A stretch of DNA of 64,000 nt, from assembly GCF_000378985.1 (NCBI RefSeq), contig NZ_KB905370.1, forward strand, positions 2,611,210 through 2,675,209, written 5' to 3'. Each line of letters begins with the position of its first letter. Position 1 is the first letter of the stretch. The notes under the pieces are model-generated. The model saw only the letters and a list, made by a program, of their open reading frames with translations. It was not told the DNA's origin and ran no database searches. Shown piece by piece: positions 45,155 to 53,672 of this stretch. The position numbers were made by a program, and so were the translations under genes. This stretch comes from Ensifer sp. BR816 (GTDB lineage: Bacteria > Pseudomonadota > Alphaproteobacteria > Rhizobiales > Rhizobiaceae).

Positions 45155-46291
45155 CTAGAGCGTTCCGAACTGGACCTGCAGCTTGCCGGAACGCCGCTTG
45201 CGATAGAGATCGGCAATGGCCCCCGGCAGCTTGTCAAAGCCTTCGACGAGGTTCGTGATCGGCTTCAGCCTGCCGGTGAACATCAACCGAGACAGGTCGT
45301 CCTCGGCTCTCATCCGCTCATGGTAAAAGTCGATGACCATCCACGCTTCGGCCTTGATGTTTCGCTGGCGCAGTTTCTGCTCCACCTCGTCCGTTATGCC
45401 CATCATGTGCCGTATCGAAGGGGCAGGTCCACCAGTTCCTGAACCTTCGCCATAAAGCGCAGAGGCCGAGCCGTACGAGAACATGCGGCCGTTCGGCTTC
45501 ACCAGCTTCAGAGCAGCTTCCGACACGCGGCCGCCCACGCCGTCCGAGAAGAAGTCGATACCCTGCGGAAAGCGGGCTTGCAGTTCGGCATCGAGGTCGT
45601 CAGCCTTGTAGTCGACGCAGCCGTCGATCCCGAGCGTGTCGACCACCCAACGGCATCGCTCTTCTCCGCCGGCAAAGCCCATGACCCGGGCGCCCGCGAT
45701 CTTCGCCAGTTGCGCCGCCATCGACCCGACCGAACCGCTGGTTCCGGCGACCGCAACATGATCGGACGGCATCAGCGGGCCGCACTCGCGCAAGCCGAAG
45801 TAGGCCGTCAAGCCGGACGTGCTTAGCACGTCCATCAGGACGGACGGCGACCACATCCGGACGAGCGCTGGCCTGAAGACATAGAGAAAGGGCGAGTTGG
45901 TGCCGTTCGTCGCCTTCACGAGTTCGTTGACCGGAGGATAGCCGATGGCGGCATCATCGCTCGAGACCAACTGATACTCCTGCCAACCGGCCTGGCAGTG
46001 GATCACGTCGCCCTCCTGGAAGGCCGGATCGCGCGACTTCACGACAACGCCACAGGCGAAGTTGGTCGGATCGGTGGCGCCGACCTTCGTGCCACCCGCG
46101 ACCATGCGCTTGCGCGTGGCAGAGTGGATGTTGACGAGGAGGACACGCACAAGGGCTTGTCCCGGCCCGGGATCGGGAAGCGGCACCTCGCGCAGTTGGA
46201 AGTGATCCGGTTCAAGCGGACCTTCCAAAGGCTTTGAGAGCACCCATTGGCGAAACATCTGGTCCAAGGCGGAATTCCTCTTTGACTTCAT
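45155..46291 (-). CDS. Zinc-free medium-chain dehydrogenase/reductase (quinone oxidoreductase-like)
   Basis: A 378-residue MDR-family enzyme. It lacks the zinc ligands and has the NADP-binding motif AGTSGSVGSMAAQLAKIAGARV, with FFSDGVGGRVSEAAL and GSASALYG later. The arrangement resembles the NADP-dependent leukotriene B4/curcumin/alkenal reductase branch (LVNIHSATRKRMVAG). It reduces activated double bonds of unknown substrates. ATG 46258 is an alternative start. The gene is divergent from the LysR gene at 46397 with 105 bases between, which suggests control by that regulator. Confidence 0.88.
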   Translation of the reverse strand: MKSKRNSALDQMFRQWVLSKPLEGPLEPDHFQLREVPLPDPGPGQALVRVLLVNIHSATRKRMVAGGTKVGATDPTNFACGVVVKSRDPAFQEGDVIHCQAGWQEYQLVSSDDAAIGYPPVNELVKATNGTNSPFLYVFRPALVRMWSPSVLMDVLSTSGLTAYFGLRECGPLMPSDHVAVAGTSGSVGSMAAQLAKIAGARVMGFAGGEERCRWVVDTLGIDGCVDYKADDLDAELQARFPQGIDFFSDGVGGRVSEAALKLVKPNGRMFSYGSASALYGEGSGTGGPAPSIRHMMGITDEVEQKLRQRNIKAEAWMVIDFYHERMRAEDDLSRLMFTGRLKPITNLVEGFDKLPGAIADLYRKRRSGKLQVQFGTL

Positions 46292-46396
46292 CCATCGCTG
46301 TGCCCGGCGGAAGGTTACGGGAGCAGTCGGCCTCTCCCACGGTGCGTTGCGGGCACAGTAGAGGGTGCGCTATCTTGCGTCGATTGAATAATATGG

Positions 46397-47377
46397 ATGT
46401 ACGTTATGCGGCAGCCGGATTTTCGCGGCATCGACCTCAATCTTCTCGTCGTGCTGCGCGCGCTTCTCGAAACGCGCAGTGTCACTCACACCGCGAAGCA
46501 GTTGAACATGAGCCAGCCTGCTGTGAGCCGTGCGTTGTCGAAACTGCGCACGCTCCTGGGGGACAAGCTCTTGCTGAAGTCCAAAGGCGGAATGACGCCG
46601 ACGTCTCGCGCCGAAAGCTTGTCAGTCCCGCTTGCGAGTCTTCTGAACCAGCTGACCAGTTTCGTGACGCCGGCCGTGTTCGACCCGGGCACAACGCATC
46701 GCCTGTTCCGGATCGCGATGACCGACCAAGCGGCGATCATCATGCTCCCGGGCTTGATGCAGGCATTCGCGCGAGAGGCGCCTTTCGCAAGCGTTGAGAT
46801 CGTGCCGTTCTCGACCGATACATTTAGCCAGCTCGAGAACGGGCCCCTCGACCTCGTTCTCTATAGTGATCGTCCGGTGCCGGACGGACTGATGACGCGC
46901 ACGCTTTATAATGAGACCCTCACCTGCCTGCTGCGCGCCGACCATCCGGTGCTGGAGACGTGTGAGCGCGACGCCCAGGGAGGTTTGAGCCTGGACGAGT
47001 TCACGACCTATCCGCACGCCCACGTCGGCATTCCCGGCCAGCCACGGAGCCACGTCGATGAGGTCCTCGCGCAGCTTGGGCGGCAACGGCGTATTGCGCT
47101 CAAGCTACCCTATTTCGCGACGGCGGCCTTCGTTTGCGCGGCATCCGATCTGATCGCGGTCCTGCCGAGCCGCGTCGCCTCCACTCTTGCAGCGGGCAGA
47201 AGTCTGACCCTTGTCGAGGCGCCGCTGGAGTTGCGCGCGTTCGGCTATCGGATGGTGTGGCACAAACGCAGTCACGACGACACCGGCGCTGTCTGGTTGC
47301 GAGATCTTCTTGCGTCAAGCGTGCGTGATGGTTCTCGACGGCAGGGCGATCGCCGAGATCGACGGCGTCCAGCATGA
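46397..47377 (+). CDS. LysR-family regulator with altered C-terminus
   Basis: The first 300 or so residues of this 326-residue protein are a normal NodD/PnbR-like LysR regulator: HTH in LNLLVVLRALLETRSVTHTAKQLNMSQPAVSRALSKL (residues 14-50), and the effector domain ending in the typical MVWHKRSHDDTGAVWLRDLL. The last 20 residues (Arg/Asp-rich, RQGDRRDRRRPA) run out of frame into the remnant of a cupin gene, so the original end was lost in a deletion. The essential domains are intact, and it probably still regulates the divergent oxidoreductase gene. Confidence 0.82.
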   Translation: MYVMRQPDFRGIDLNLLVVLRALLETRSVTHTAKQLNMSQPAVSRALSKLRTLLGDKLLLKSKGGMTPTSRAESLSVPLASLLNQLTSFVTPAVFDPGTTHRLFRIAMTDQAAIIMLPGLMQAFAREAPFASVEIVPFSTDTFSQLENGPLDLVLYSDRPVPDGLMTRTLYNETLTCLLRADHPVLETCERDAQGGLSLDEFTTYPHAHVGIPGQPRSHVDEVLAQLGRQRRIALKLPYFATAAFVCAASDLIAVLPSRVASTLAAGRSLTLVEAPLELRAFGYRMVWHKRSHDDTGAVWLRDLLASSVRDGSRRQGDRRDRRRPA

Positions 47378-47541
47378 GCTCGGGCCCAATGACACGACCT
47401 GGATCCCGGCGAACGTGCCGCACCGCTTCATCAACGCCTCGGCGAGCGAGCCGATGCGCATCTTCTGGATCTACGCCTCGATCGATGCGACCCGGACGAT
47501 GATCGCGACCGGCGAGGAGCGGGCGATCGACGCCGAACATG
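47325..47541 (+). pseudogene. Fragment of a cupin-domain protein gene
   Basis: A frame shifted relative to LysR encodes the C-terminal half of a cupin: VMVLDGRAIAEIDGV, DTTWIPANVPHRFINAS with the metal-binding His, and MRIFWIYASIDATRTM. It lacks a start codon region and the first cupin motif. It is fused into the end of LysR without any ribosome site. The ABM-type gene starts within two bases of its end, the arrangement of a former operon. Confidence 0.75.
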
Positions 47542-47867
47542 ACCATCAGCAAGGCGCGGGAGGGGTATGTGATCATCGAGGTTGCAGAAATCACCGTCAA
47601 GCAGGGTCGGAGAAGGTCTTCGAGGATGGCGTCCGTCAGGCCGCCCCGCTCTTCCTCAGAGCCAAGGGCTGTTATGGACTGTCGCTGCACCAAGTTGTCG
47701 AGACGCCGCTGGTCTACCGCCTAGTCGTCAAGTGGGAAACGCTCGACAATCACTTGGTCGATTTCCGCAACTCGGACGATTTCCAGGCGTGGCGGCGGCT
47801 CGTCGGCTCCTGCTTCAACGGCGCGCCAATCGTCACGCACTCCGAGGCGGTGGCGTCCTATGGCTGA
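47539..47867 (+). pseudogene. Antibiotic-biosynthesis-monooxygenase-like (ABM) gene with frameshift
   Basis: The ATG at 47539 opens TISKAREGYVIIEVAEITVKQG; one base appears to be missing near 47610. In the next frame the rest of an ABM domain follows: SEKVFEDGVRQAAPLFL, GCYGLSLHQVVETP and YRLVVKWETLDNHLVDFRNS, ending at 47867. ABM domains are small dimeric ferredoxin-like proteins that oxidise quinones or degrade heme-like compounds. The single frameshift suggests recent inactivation, or a sequencing error; the neighbouring deletion favours decay. Confidence 0.78.
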
Positions 47868-48008
47868 TGGCGACGCCCCGCTCGCAGCTTGCCGTTCACA
47901 AAGTGCCCGCCCACCGACTGTTGTGTGCCCAAAGCTGGCATCCCGTAGCGTGAAACGTCGCTGTGGCACTCAGGGTATCTTTTCGCCCTCTACCCGAACC
48001 AACCCCAG

Positions 48009-49361
48009 TCACGCCGCCTTGCTGTGCGTGCGCCCCGATTGCTCGATATAGGCGTCGAAGGCGGCGGCGGCGGCACGGATGAGGAAGCGTCCTCCCTCGC
48101 GAAGCCGTATGACGCCGTCGGCATTGTCGAGGATGCCGTCGTCTTCGAGCATTGCGAGCTTGGCGTTGTCGCGGAGCAGGATTTGCGGATCGAAGCCGTG
48201 GGCGGTGGCGAGCGCTGGGACATCGACGCCGAAGTCGCACATCAGCCGCTCGATGATGCTTGCCCTGAGCCGATCCTCGTCCGTCAGCCGGTAGCCCTTC
48301 ACCGTGGCGAGCCGCCCCGAGGCTATCTGCTGGGCGTAGAGCCCGGGCGGCACTTCGTTCTGCACATAGCCGTCCTTCATCCGACCGATTGACGAGGCGC
48401 CGAGACCGATGAGCGTTTCGCAGGCGTCCGTGGTGTAGCCCTGGAAGTTGCGATGCAATCGACCGTTCGCCTCGGCGATCGCCAGGCTGTCGTCCGGGCG
48501 GGCGAAATGATCGAGGCCGATGCGGCGGTAGCCGGCGGCGACGAGGGTCGCGGCGATCGCCTCGGCCTGGGCGACGCGACCTTCGGCATCGGCAAGCGCC
48601 TTCTCGTCGATCAGCTTCTGATGCTTCTTGAAGGTCGGGATATGGGCATAGCCGAAGACGGCGAAACGCTCGGGTCCCATGCGGATGGCGGCTTCTGCCG
48701 TCGCGATGCAGGACGCGACCGTCTGGTGCGGCAGGCCGTAGATCAAATCGAAATTGATGCTGTCGACGCCGGCCGCACGCAGCCGCGTGACCGCGTTCAT
48801 GGTCTGCTCCTCGCTCTGGATGCGGTTGATCGCCATCTGTACGACCGGGTCGAAACTCTGGACGCCGAGGCTCGCCCGGCGGACGCCGGCTTCGCCGAGA
48901 GCCTTTGCCATTTCCGGTTCCAGGGTGCGCGGATCGATTTCGACCGCAATCTCAGCAGTATGCGCAAAATCGAAATGCTCGCGCAGCAGACCTATCAGCG
49001 CCAAGAACTCCTCCGGCTGCATGATTGTCGGGGTTCCCCCGCCGAAATGGACGTGGTCGATGGTGAGCGGCGCTTGCGTTTTTGCCGAGACGAGGCGGAC
49101 CTCCTCACGCAGCATGTCGAGATAGTCGAGGATCGGCTGGTCGCGCTGCGTGATCGTCGTATGGCAGCCGCAGTACCAGCACATGGAACGACAGAAGGGA
49201 ATATGCAGGTAGAGCGAAGCCGGCTGCTGCGGCGAGGCGGCAGCAAGCCAGTCGCCATAGGTGCCGACGTCGACGGCTGGCGAAAAGCGCGGCGCGGTCG
49301 GATAGCTCGTATAGCGGGGCAGGCGTGCTTCGCCATATTTTGCGACAAGAGCCGGTTGCAT
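48009..49361 (-). CDS. hemN: Oxygen-independent coproporphyrinogen III dehydrogenase
   Basis: A 450-residue radical SAM enzyme. The cluster motif is HIPFCRSMCWYCGC (residues about 53-66), which holds the [4Fe-4S] ligands CxxxCxxC plus the conserved following Cys. Downstream are VHFGGGTPT, the second-SAM-binding region and the HemN C-terminal domain (DEDRLRASIIERLMCDFGVD). It replaces the oxygen-dependent enzyme in heme synthesis when oxygen is low. An FNR/NnrR-type box lies 64 bases upstream of the ATG. It opens the nitrite-respiration cluster and supplies heme for it. Confidence 0.95.
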   Translation of the reverse strand: MQPALVAKYGEARLPRYTSYPTAPRFSPAVDVGTYGDWLAAASPQQPASLYLHIPFCRSMCWYCGCHTTITQRDQPILDYLDMLREEVRLVSAKTQAPLTIDHVHFGGGTPTIMQPEEFLALIGLLREHFDFAHTAEIAVEIDPRTLEPEMAKALGEAGVRRASLGVQSFDPVVQMAINRIQSEEQTMNAVTRLRAAGVDSINFDLIYGLPHQTVASCIATAEAAIRMGPERFAVFGYAHIPTFKKHQKLIDEKALADAEGRVAQAEAIAATLVAAGYRRIGLDHFARPDDSLAIAEANGRLHRNFQGYTTDACETLIGLGASSIGRMKDGYVQNEVPPGLYAQQIASGRLATVKGYRLTDEDRLRASIIERLMCDFGVDVPALATAHGFDPQILLRDNAKLAMLEDDGILDNADGVIRLREGGRFLIRAAAAAFDAYIEQSGRTHSKAA

Positions 49362-49425
49362 GAGAATATCCTTCTGGTGCGGAAACAGTCAGGCCGCATC
49401 CTAGAGAGGCGCCGGGTCGTTCTCT

Positions 49426-49439
49426 TTGAGCAATGTCAA
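49426..49439 (-). promoter_or_regulatory. FNR/NnrR-type box upstream of hemN
   Basis: TTGAGCAATGTCAA is a TTG-N8-CAA palindrome-like site, close to the TTGAT-N4-ATCAA consensus of FNR, FixK and NnrR. It lies 64 bases from the hemN start. Confidence 0.75.
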
Positions 49440-49470
49440 GGAATGCGACAAAGACCGTTCTCGCAATTGT

Positions 49471-49484
49471 TTGCTCACGGTCAA
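49471..49484 (+). promoter_or_regulatory. FNR/NnrR-type box upstream of the DUF2249 gene
   Basis: TTGCTCACGGTCAA fits TTG-N8-CAA. It lies 105 bases upstream of the DUF2249 gene at 49590 and is a second box in the same divergent promoter region. Confidence 0.6.
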
Positions 49485-49589
49485 ATTGCGAAACCCGCCT
49501 TGGGGATAGGGTCGCTCAAGTTCCGATCCGGTTCCAGCCGCCGCCGCATCGGAGCGCATGAGGGGCGGCCAGAGAGTGATCAAAAGACC

Positions 49590-49871
49590 ATGACGGAAAC
49601 ACAGGCCAAGCCCTCCATCGACGTCCGTACCGTTCCGCCGCGCGAGCGCCACCCCAGAATCTTCGGCATGCTCGGCGCCCTTGTGCCCGGCGGCTCGATG
49701 CTGATTACCAGCGACCACGATCCGCGCCCGCTGCATTATCAGCTGGAGACGAATTTCCCGGGACAGTTCGGTTGGGATTATCTGGAGGCGGGCCCGGAAG
49801 TCTGGCGGGTCGAGATCGCCCGGCTTGAGGACGGCTCTGGCTGCGAGTGCTGCTGCGGGTCCGATCATTGA
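49590..49871 (+). CDS. DUF2249 domain protein
   Basis: The 93-residue product starts at the ATG at 49590; the long open frame upstream is the complement of hemN. It has the DUF2249 core: IDVRTVPPRERHPRIFGML, LVPGGSMLITSDHDPRPLHYQLE and a Cys-rich end (GCECCCGSDH). The family is frequent in denitrification and NO-response clusters, and may act in electron transfer or as a small metal or heme-associated protein; the biochemical role is not established. The CECCC end is a plausible metal site. It is followed 45 bases later by the membrane protein gene. Confidence 0.85.
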   Translation: MTETQAKPSIDVRTVPPRERHPRIFGMLGALVPGGSMLITSDHDPRPLHYQLETNFPGQFGWDYLEAGPEVWRVEIARLEDGSGCECCCGSDH

Positions 49872-49916
49872 TCCGTTTTTCCCGGAACTGACCGCTCGCG
49901 AGCATGGTGATATGAG

Positions 49917-51281
49917 ATGCCAGGCGCAACGCTTTCCCCATGGACGATGTCCTATTTCTCCGCCGCCTGCCTCTTCCTGGTGATCGGCCAGGGCATGATG
50001 GCGGCCGGCTACGGCTATCCCGCTGCGGATGTCCACGCCCCCGTCACTCTGGCCGTGGTGCACATTCTCGCCATCGGTTGGCTTGGCCTGCTGATGGTAG
50101 GGGCGTTGCTGCAGTTCGTGCCGGTGCTCGTTGCCGCTCCGCTTCGCGGGCGGCGGCTTGCACTGCCGGCGCTGGGTTTTCTCATTCTCGGACTTCTTCT
50201 GCTCGTCGGTGGTTTCGCGGCTCTTGCCGGCGTCGAAGGAATGTCACCCGGCTTGCTGCCGTTCGGGGGCCTGCTGCTGGTGACCGGCTTCGGTCTGGTC
50301 ACCATCATGATCGCAGCCACACTCTTTGCGGCACGTCCGCTGCCGCTTCCCGCCCGCTTCATCGCGGTGGGTCTCGGCGCGCTGGTCGCAACGATCCTTG
50401 TCGGCGCCATCTTCACTCTCGTTCTATCGGGCGCGGTTACCCATGATGCGGCGATTGCGCTTGTTCTCGATGCGGTGCCGCTTCATGCGGCGCTAGGCCT
50501 GGCGGGATGGCTGAGCTTCACCGCGATCGGCGTCAGCTACCGTCTGCTGCCGATGTTCATGCTTGCACCCGATGAACCGCGGGCAACCAGCAGGGCCGTC
50601 TGGTGGACCGGTGCCGCGGCGTTGGCGCTCGTGATTGCTTGTGTGACAGCAATTGCCCTGGGTGGCGCGGCCGTGAAATGGGCCCTTGCGCTCGCGGCAC
50701 TTTTCGCCGTCTTCGCCGTCGTTCTTTATTCCACCGATCTCGTGCTCCTGTTTCGCGCGCGCCGCCGCAAGAGCGTGGAGCTCAACATCCGCGCCAGCTA
50801 CGCGGCCTTCGCTGCGCTTTTCTTCGCCGCCGTGCTGTTCGCCCTTCCCACCACGCGATCGGCGGCCGGCGAAGGCGCCGCGGCGATCGTCTATCTCTTC
50901 GTCTTTGGCTGGCTGACCGGCCTCGGCCTCGCGCAGCTCTACAAGATCGTCCCGTTTCTGACTTGGCTCGAATATTACGGTCCCGTGCTCGGCCGGGCCG
51001 CGGTGCCGCGCGTGCAGGACCTCGTCGAGGAAAAGCGGGCAGGCGTGTGGCTTTGCCTCTATTATGGCGCCGTCGCCGCGGCGACGCTCTCGCTCTTTAC
51101 CGACAGCCCGGCGGTGTTTCGGATCGCCCTTGTGGCGCAGTTCGGCGCGACGGTCGGCCTGATCGTGGAACTCGTCCGCGCTCGTGCGCTTTCCATGGTC
51201 GCCCCGCCGATGCGCTATCCAGCCGGAGCGCCTAGCTCCATTTCTTTCTTCCGATCTCTCGATCACAGGAGCAATCAATGA
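49917..51281 (+). CDS. Polytopic membrane protein of the nitrite-respiration cluster
   Basis: A 454-residue protein with about twelve hydrophobic helices. It has conserved-looking His residues in helices, for example VHAPVTLAVVHILAIGWLG and DAVPLHAALGLAGWLSFTA, consistent with heme or copper ligands, as in NnrS and heme-copper oxidase-related families. I do not assign a name; it resembles the membrane proteins found beside nirK in rhizobia. Its stop overlaps the next gene (ATGA), which encodes a double DUF2249 protein, so they are coupled and probably act together in NO or nitrite metabolism. Confidence 0.8.
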   Translation: MPGATLSPWTMSYFSAACLFLVIGQGMMAAGYGYPAADVHAPVTLAVVHILAIGWLGLLMVGALLQFVPVLVAAPLRGRRLALPALGFLILGLLLLVGGFAALAGVEGMSPGLLPFGGLLLVTGFGLVTIMIAATLFAARPLPLPARFIAVGLGALVATILVGAIFTLVLSGAVTHDAAIALVLDAVPLHAALGLAGWLSFTAIGVSYRLLPMFMLAPDEPRATSRAVWWTGAAALALVIACVTAIALGGAAVKWALALAALFAVFAVVLYSTDLVLLFRARRRKSVELNIRASYAAFAALFFAAVLFALPTTRSAAGEGAAAIVYLFVFGWLTGLGLAQLYKIVPFLTWLEYYGPVLGRAAVPRVQDLVEEKRAGVWLCLYYGAVAAATLSLFTDSPAVFRIALVAQFGATVGLIVELVRARALSMVAPPMRYPAGAPSSISFFRSLDHRSNQ

Positions 51282-51826
51282 CCCCCGCGTCCGAAACCCT
51301 AACGCCCCAGACCCTCGTGCCAAGGGAACTCGACGTCCGGCCGATATTGCGGAGCGGCGGCGAACCGTTCCGGGCGATCATGGAGGCGGTGAACGGGCTG
51401 AAGCCCGGACAGGCCTTCCGGCTCTTCGCGCCCTTCCGCCCGCAGCCCTTGTTCAAGGTGATGGAGGGCCGCGGCTTCGCCCACGAGGCGCAGGAGATCG
51501 AAGGCGGCGACTGGGAAGTTCTGTTCACACCGAGGCAGACAGGTGCTCCGGTCGAGGCCTCCGCCGACGCCGATGATCTCAGCGTGTGGTCCGACCCGGT
51601 CGAGCATCTCGACCTGACCGAACTCGATCCGCCGGAACCGATGGTCCGGATTCTCGCGGCCGCCGAGCGGCTGCGGCCGGGAGACGTCCTGTTCGCGCTG
51701 CTTTCGCGCGAACCGATCTTCCTCTTTCCCGAGCTCGCCAAGCGCGGGCATCAATGGGCCGGCAATTTCGACGAGACGCGCACCACCTTCCGCATGTTCG
51801 TCCGCGTCGGAACGCCGAAGGCGTGA
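51278..51826 (+). CDS. Protein with two DUF2249 domains
   Basis: A 182-residue protein made of two related halves: LDVRPILRSGGEPFRAIMEAVNGLKPGQAFRLFAPFRPQPL (residues about 19-59) and LDLTELDPPEPMVRILAAAERLRPGDVLFALLSREPIFLFP (about 112-152). Both are DUF2249 units, so it looks like an internal duplication. It starts within the end of the membrane protein gene and is followed after 4 bases by the DUF59 gene. Function is unknown; association with NnrS and NirK suggests a role in NO-related redox chemistry. Confidence 0.85.
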   Translation: MTPASETLTPQTLVPRELDVRPILRSGGEPFRAIMEAVNGLKPGQAFRLFAPFRPQPLFKVMEGRGFAHEAQEIEGGDWEVLFTPRQTGAPVEASADADDLSVWSDPVEHLDLTELDPPEPMVRILAAAERLRPGDVLFALLSREPIFLFPELAKRGHQWAGNFDETRTTFRMFVRVGTPKA

Positions 51827-51830
51827 GACG

Positions 51831-52124
51831 ATGAGCGAAGCGACGAACGAAGCCGTCCGGGATGCCATTCGCGACGCCCTGCGCACGATCATCGATCCGG
51901 AGATCGGCCAGAACATCGTCGATCTCGGGCTGATCTACGAGGTTGCCGTCGACGACTGCGGGATCGCCCAGGTGACGATGACGACCACGACAAAGGGCTG
52001 CCCCGCCAGCGAATATCTGAAGGAGGCCGTTCGCAATTGCGTCTGGTATGTGCCGGGCGTGGAATATGCCGAAGTTCGGCTTACGTATGAGCCGGCCTGG
52101 ACGCCGGAGATGATGAGCGCCTGA
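51831..52124 (+). CDS. DUF59/MIP18-family metal-sulfur cluster protein
   Basis: A 97-residue protein of the MIP18/PaaD/SufT family: ALRTIIDPEIGQNIVDLGLIYEV near the start, VTMTTTTKGCPASEYL with the conserved Cys, and the end VEYAEVRLTYEPAWTPEMMS. Family members help assemble or insert iron-sulfur clusters. Last gene of the 49590-52124 operon; it may support an iron-sulfur enzyme needed for nitrogen-oxide metabolism, such as HemN. A terminator follows 26 bases later. Confidence 0.9.
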   Translation: MSEATNEAVRDAIRDALRTIIDPEIGQNIVDLGLIYEVAVDDCGIAQVTMTTTTKGCPASEYLKEAVRNCVWYVPGVEYAEVRLTYEPAWTPEMMSA

Positions 52125-52150
52125 GACGACTGCCGCAAGACGGACATGAA

Positions 52151-52178
52151 AACGGCCCGGGATCCTTCCCGGGCCGTT
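52151..52178. terminator. Bidirectional hairpin terminator
   Basis: A perfect 12-base stem (AACGGCCCGGGA / TCCCGGGCCGTT) with a four-base loop lies between convergent genes. On the minus strand it is followed by TTTTC, on the plus strand by a weak CTGG, so it mainly ends nnrS transcripts. Confidence 0.75.
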
Positions 52179-52201
52179 CTGGCTTCTGGACTGCACGGCG
52201 A

Positions 52202-53413
52202 TCAGCGCAGGGCACGCCGCTTGCTGACGAGGATCGGACCATATTCGATCAAGAATAGCCCGAAAGCGGCGACCCACAGGCTGCCCGAGGCGGCATAGAG
52301 GGTGGCCGCCAGCTCCGGGAGCATCTCCGCCAGCGGACGAAGCAGCGCCGAGAATACGATGGCTGCATAGGCGGCGGTGGTCAGGGGCGAGGCAGTCAGC
52401 GCGTGGCCCGTATGGCCGCGGCTTGCCCGTGTCATCACCGCAAGCATCATTGCTGCAATGGCGCCGACCGTCAGCACGTGCATGACCGAATGTTCCTCGA
52501 CGAGGCCGAGCGCCGAGAAACCGATGGCGGCAAAGCCGAGAGGAACGAAGGCATAGGCGATATGCAGGATGACGAGCAGCATTTCCGGCCAGGTGGCCCA
52601 GCCGCGCCAGCGGGCGAGCCGGACAGCATGGAGCGACGCCGCGACGAGGCCGGCAAGGGCCGTTGCCGGCTGTTCCGGAGCGAACGTCCAGGCGCCAAGG
52701 GCGACGATGCCTGCGAGAATGGCAATCGTGTCGAAGCGGTTGTAGGGGACCGGAAAGTCGGTCCGGCCGAAGCGATTCAGCCAGTTGCGGGTGAAGCTCG
52801 GCAGAATCCGCCCGCCGACGATGGTGACGAGCGCCACATAGGCGGAGATGCCGAGACGCATGGCGATATGGGCATGGTCTCCGGTGATCACCGCGACATG
52901 AAAGCAGCCATTGGCAAGCGACAGTGCCAGCAGCCCGCCGAGGACCTTCAGATCCTTCCATTTGCGGCCGGCAATCACCTCCCGGGCGCAGATCAAGAGC
53001 AGGGCCGGGAGAAAGAGGCTGTCGATGGCCGCGGCGACCGAAAGGCCGATCGCATCCGGCGATGTGAGTGCCGCGCGTCCCGCCACCCAGAGCGCGAACA
53101 ATCCGGCGAGCGGCCAGCCCGAAACCGGCAGCCGGCCCGTCCAGTTCGGCACGGCCGTCAACAGGAAACCGGCAAGGACAGCCGAGGCGAAGCCGAACAG
53201 CATCTCGTGCGCGTGCCAGGCAGGGGCGCCATAGCTGCCGCCAAGGTCGATGTGGCCCGCAAGCGCGGCAATCCACAGGCTCATGGCGACGATCGCCCAT
53301 ATCGCGGCGCCGAGGAAAAAGGGACGAAAGCCGTAGGAAAAGAGCACCGGGCCCGTGCGGGCCAGGCCGCGCGGTACGTGGCCGGGCCGCTCTGCCGTCT
53401 TTGATCCATTCAT
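52202..53413 (-). CDS. nnrS: NnrS family heme- and copper-containing membrane protein
   Basis: A 403-residue protein with about twelve transmembrane helices. The NnrS landmarks are VLFSYGFRPFFLGAAIWA near the start, GAPAWHAHEMLFGFASAVLAGFLLTAVPNWTGR (residues about 63-95), RILPSFTRNW and HVLTVGAIAAMMLAVMTRASRGHTG. It is associated with relief of nitrosative stress; the reaction is not known. It is divergent from nirK, and an NnrR-type box lies 57 bases upstream of its start. Confidence 0.93.
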   Translation of the reverse strand: MNGSKTAERPGHVPRGLARTGPVLFSYGFRPFFLGAAIWAIVAMSLWIAALAGHIDLGGSYGAPAWHAHEMLFGFASAVLAGFLLTAVPNWTGRLPVSGWPLAGLFALWVAGRAALTSPDAIGLSVAAAIDSLFLPALLLICAREVIAGRKWKDLKVLGGLLALSLANGCFHVAVITGDHAHIAMRLGISAYVALVTIVGGRILPSFTRNWLNRFGRTDFPVPYNRFDTIAILAGIVALGAWTFAPEQPATALAGLVAASLHAVRLARWRGWATWPEMLLVILHIAYAFVPLGFAAIGFSALGLVEEHSVMHVLTVGAIAAMMLAVMTRASRGHTGHALTASPLTTAAYAAIVFSALLRPLAEMLPELAATLYAASGSLWVAAFGLFLIEYGPILVSKRRALR

Positions 53414-53470
53414 GATTCAACTCCTGATGACTGGTTCGCTCCTGACTACCGGAGTTGCCTCGGCGGTTCT

Positions 53471-53484
53471 TTGACAATTGGCAA
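53471..53484 (-). promoter_or_regulatory. FNR/NnrR-type box upstream of nnrS
   Basis: TTGACAATTGGCAA is a TTG-N8-CAA site, nearly a perfect palindrome. It is 57 bases from the nnrS start. Confidence 0.75.
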
Positions 53485-53583
53485 ACACCGGCTCGGCTGC
53501 GTGCCGAGGCTGGTCCGGATCGACTGCCGGGCGCCGTTGTGGCGATTTTTTGCCAAAATGTCGCACCAGTGGAAATTGGGTAT

Positions 53584-53597
53584 TTGCTCCACCTCAA
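53584..53597 (+). promoter_or_regulatory. FNR/NnrR-type box upstream of nirK
   Basis: TTGCTCCACCTCAA has the TTG-N8-CAA layout. It lies 75 bases before the nirK ATG, the position expected for activation. Confidence 0.7.
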
Positions 53598-53672
53598 AGA
53601 GTGGGTCCCCAACCCTCCTAGGATGACAACGACCGGGCGACATTCGCTCCGTCCTTTTCAAGGAGAGGTTCC

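Noticed and set aside
48453..49589. A long plus-strand frame opposite hemN
   Set aside because: Only its last 93 codons, from 49590, encode a recognisable DUF2249 protein. The rest is antisense to hemN.
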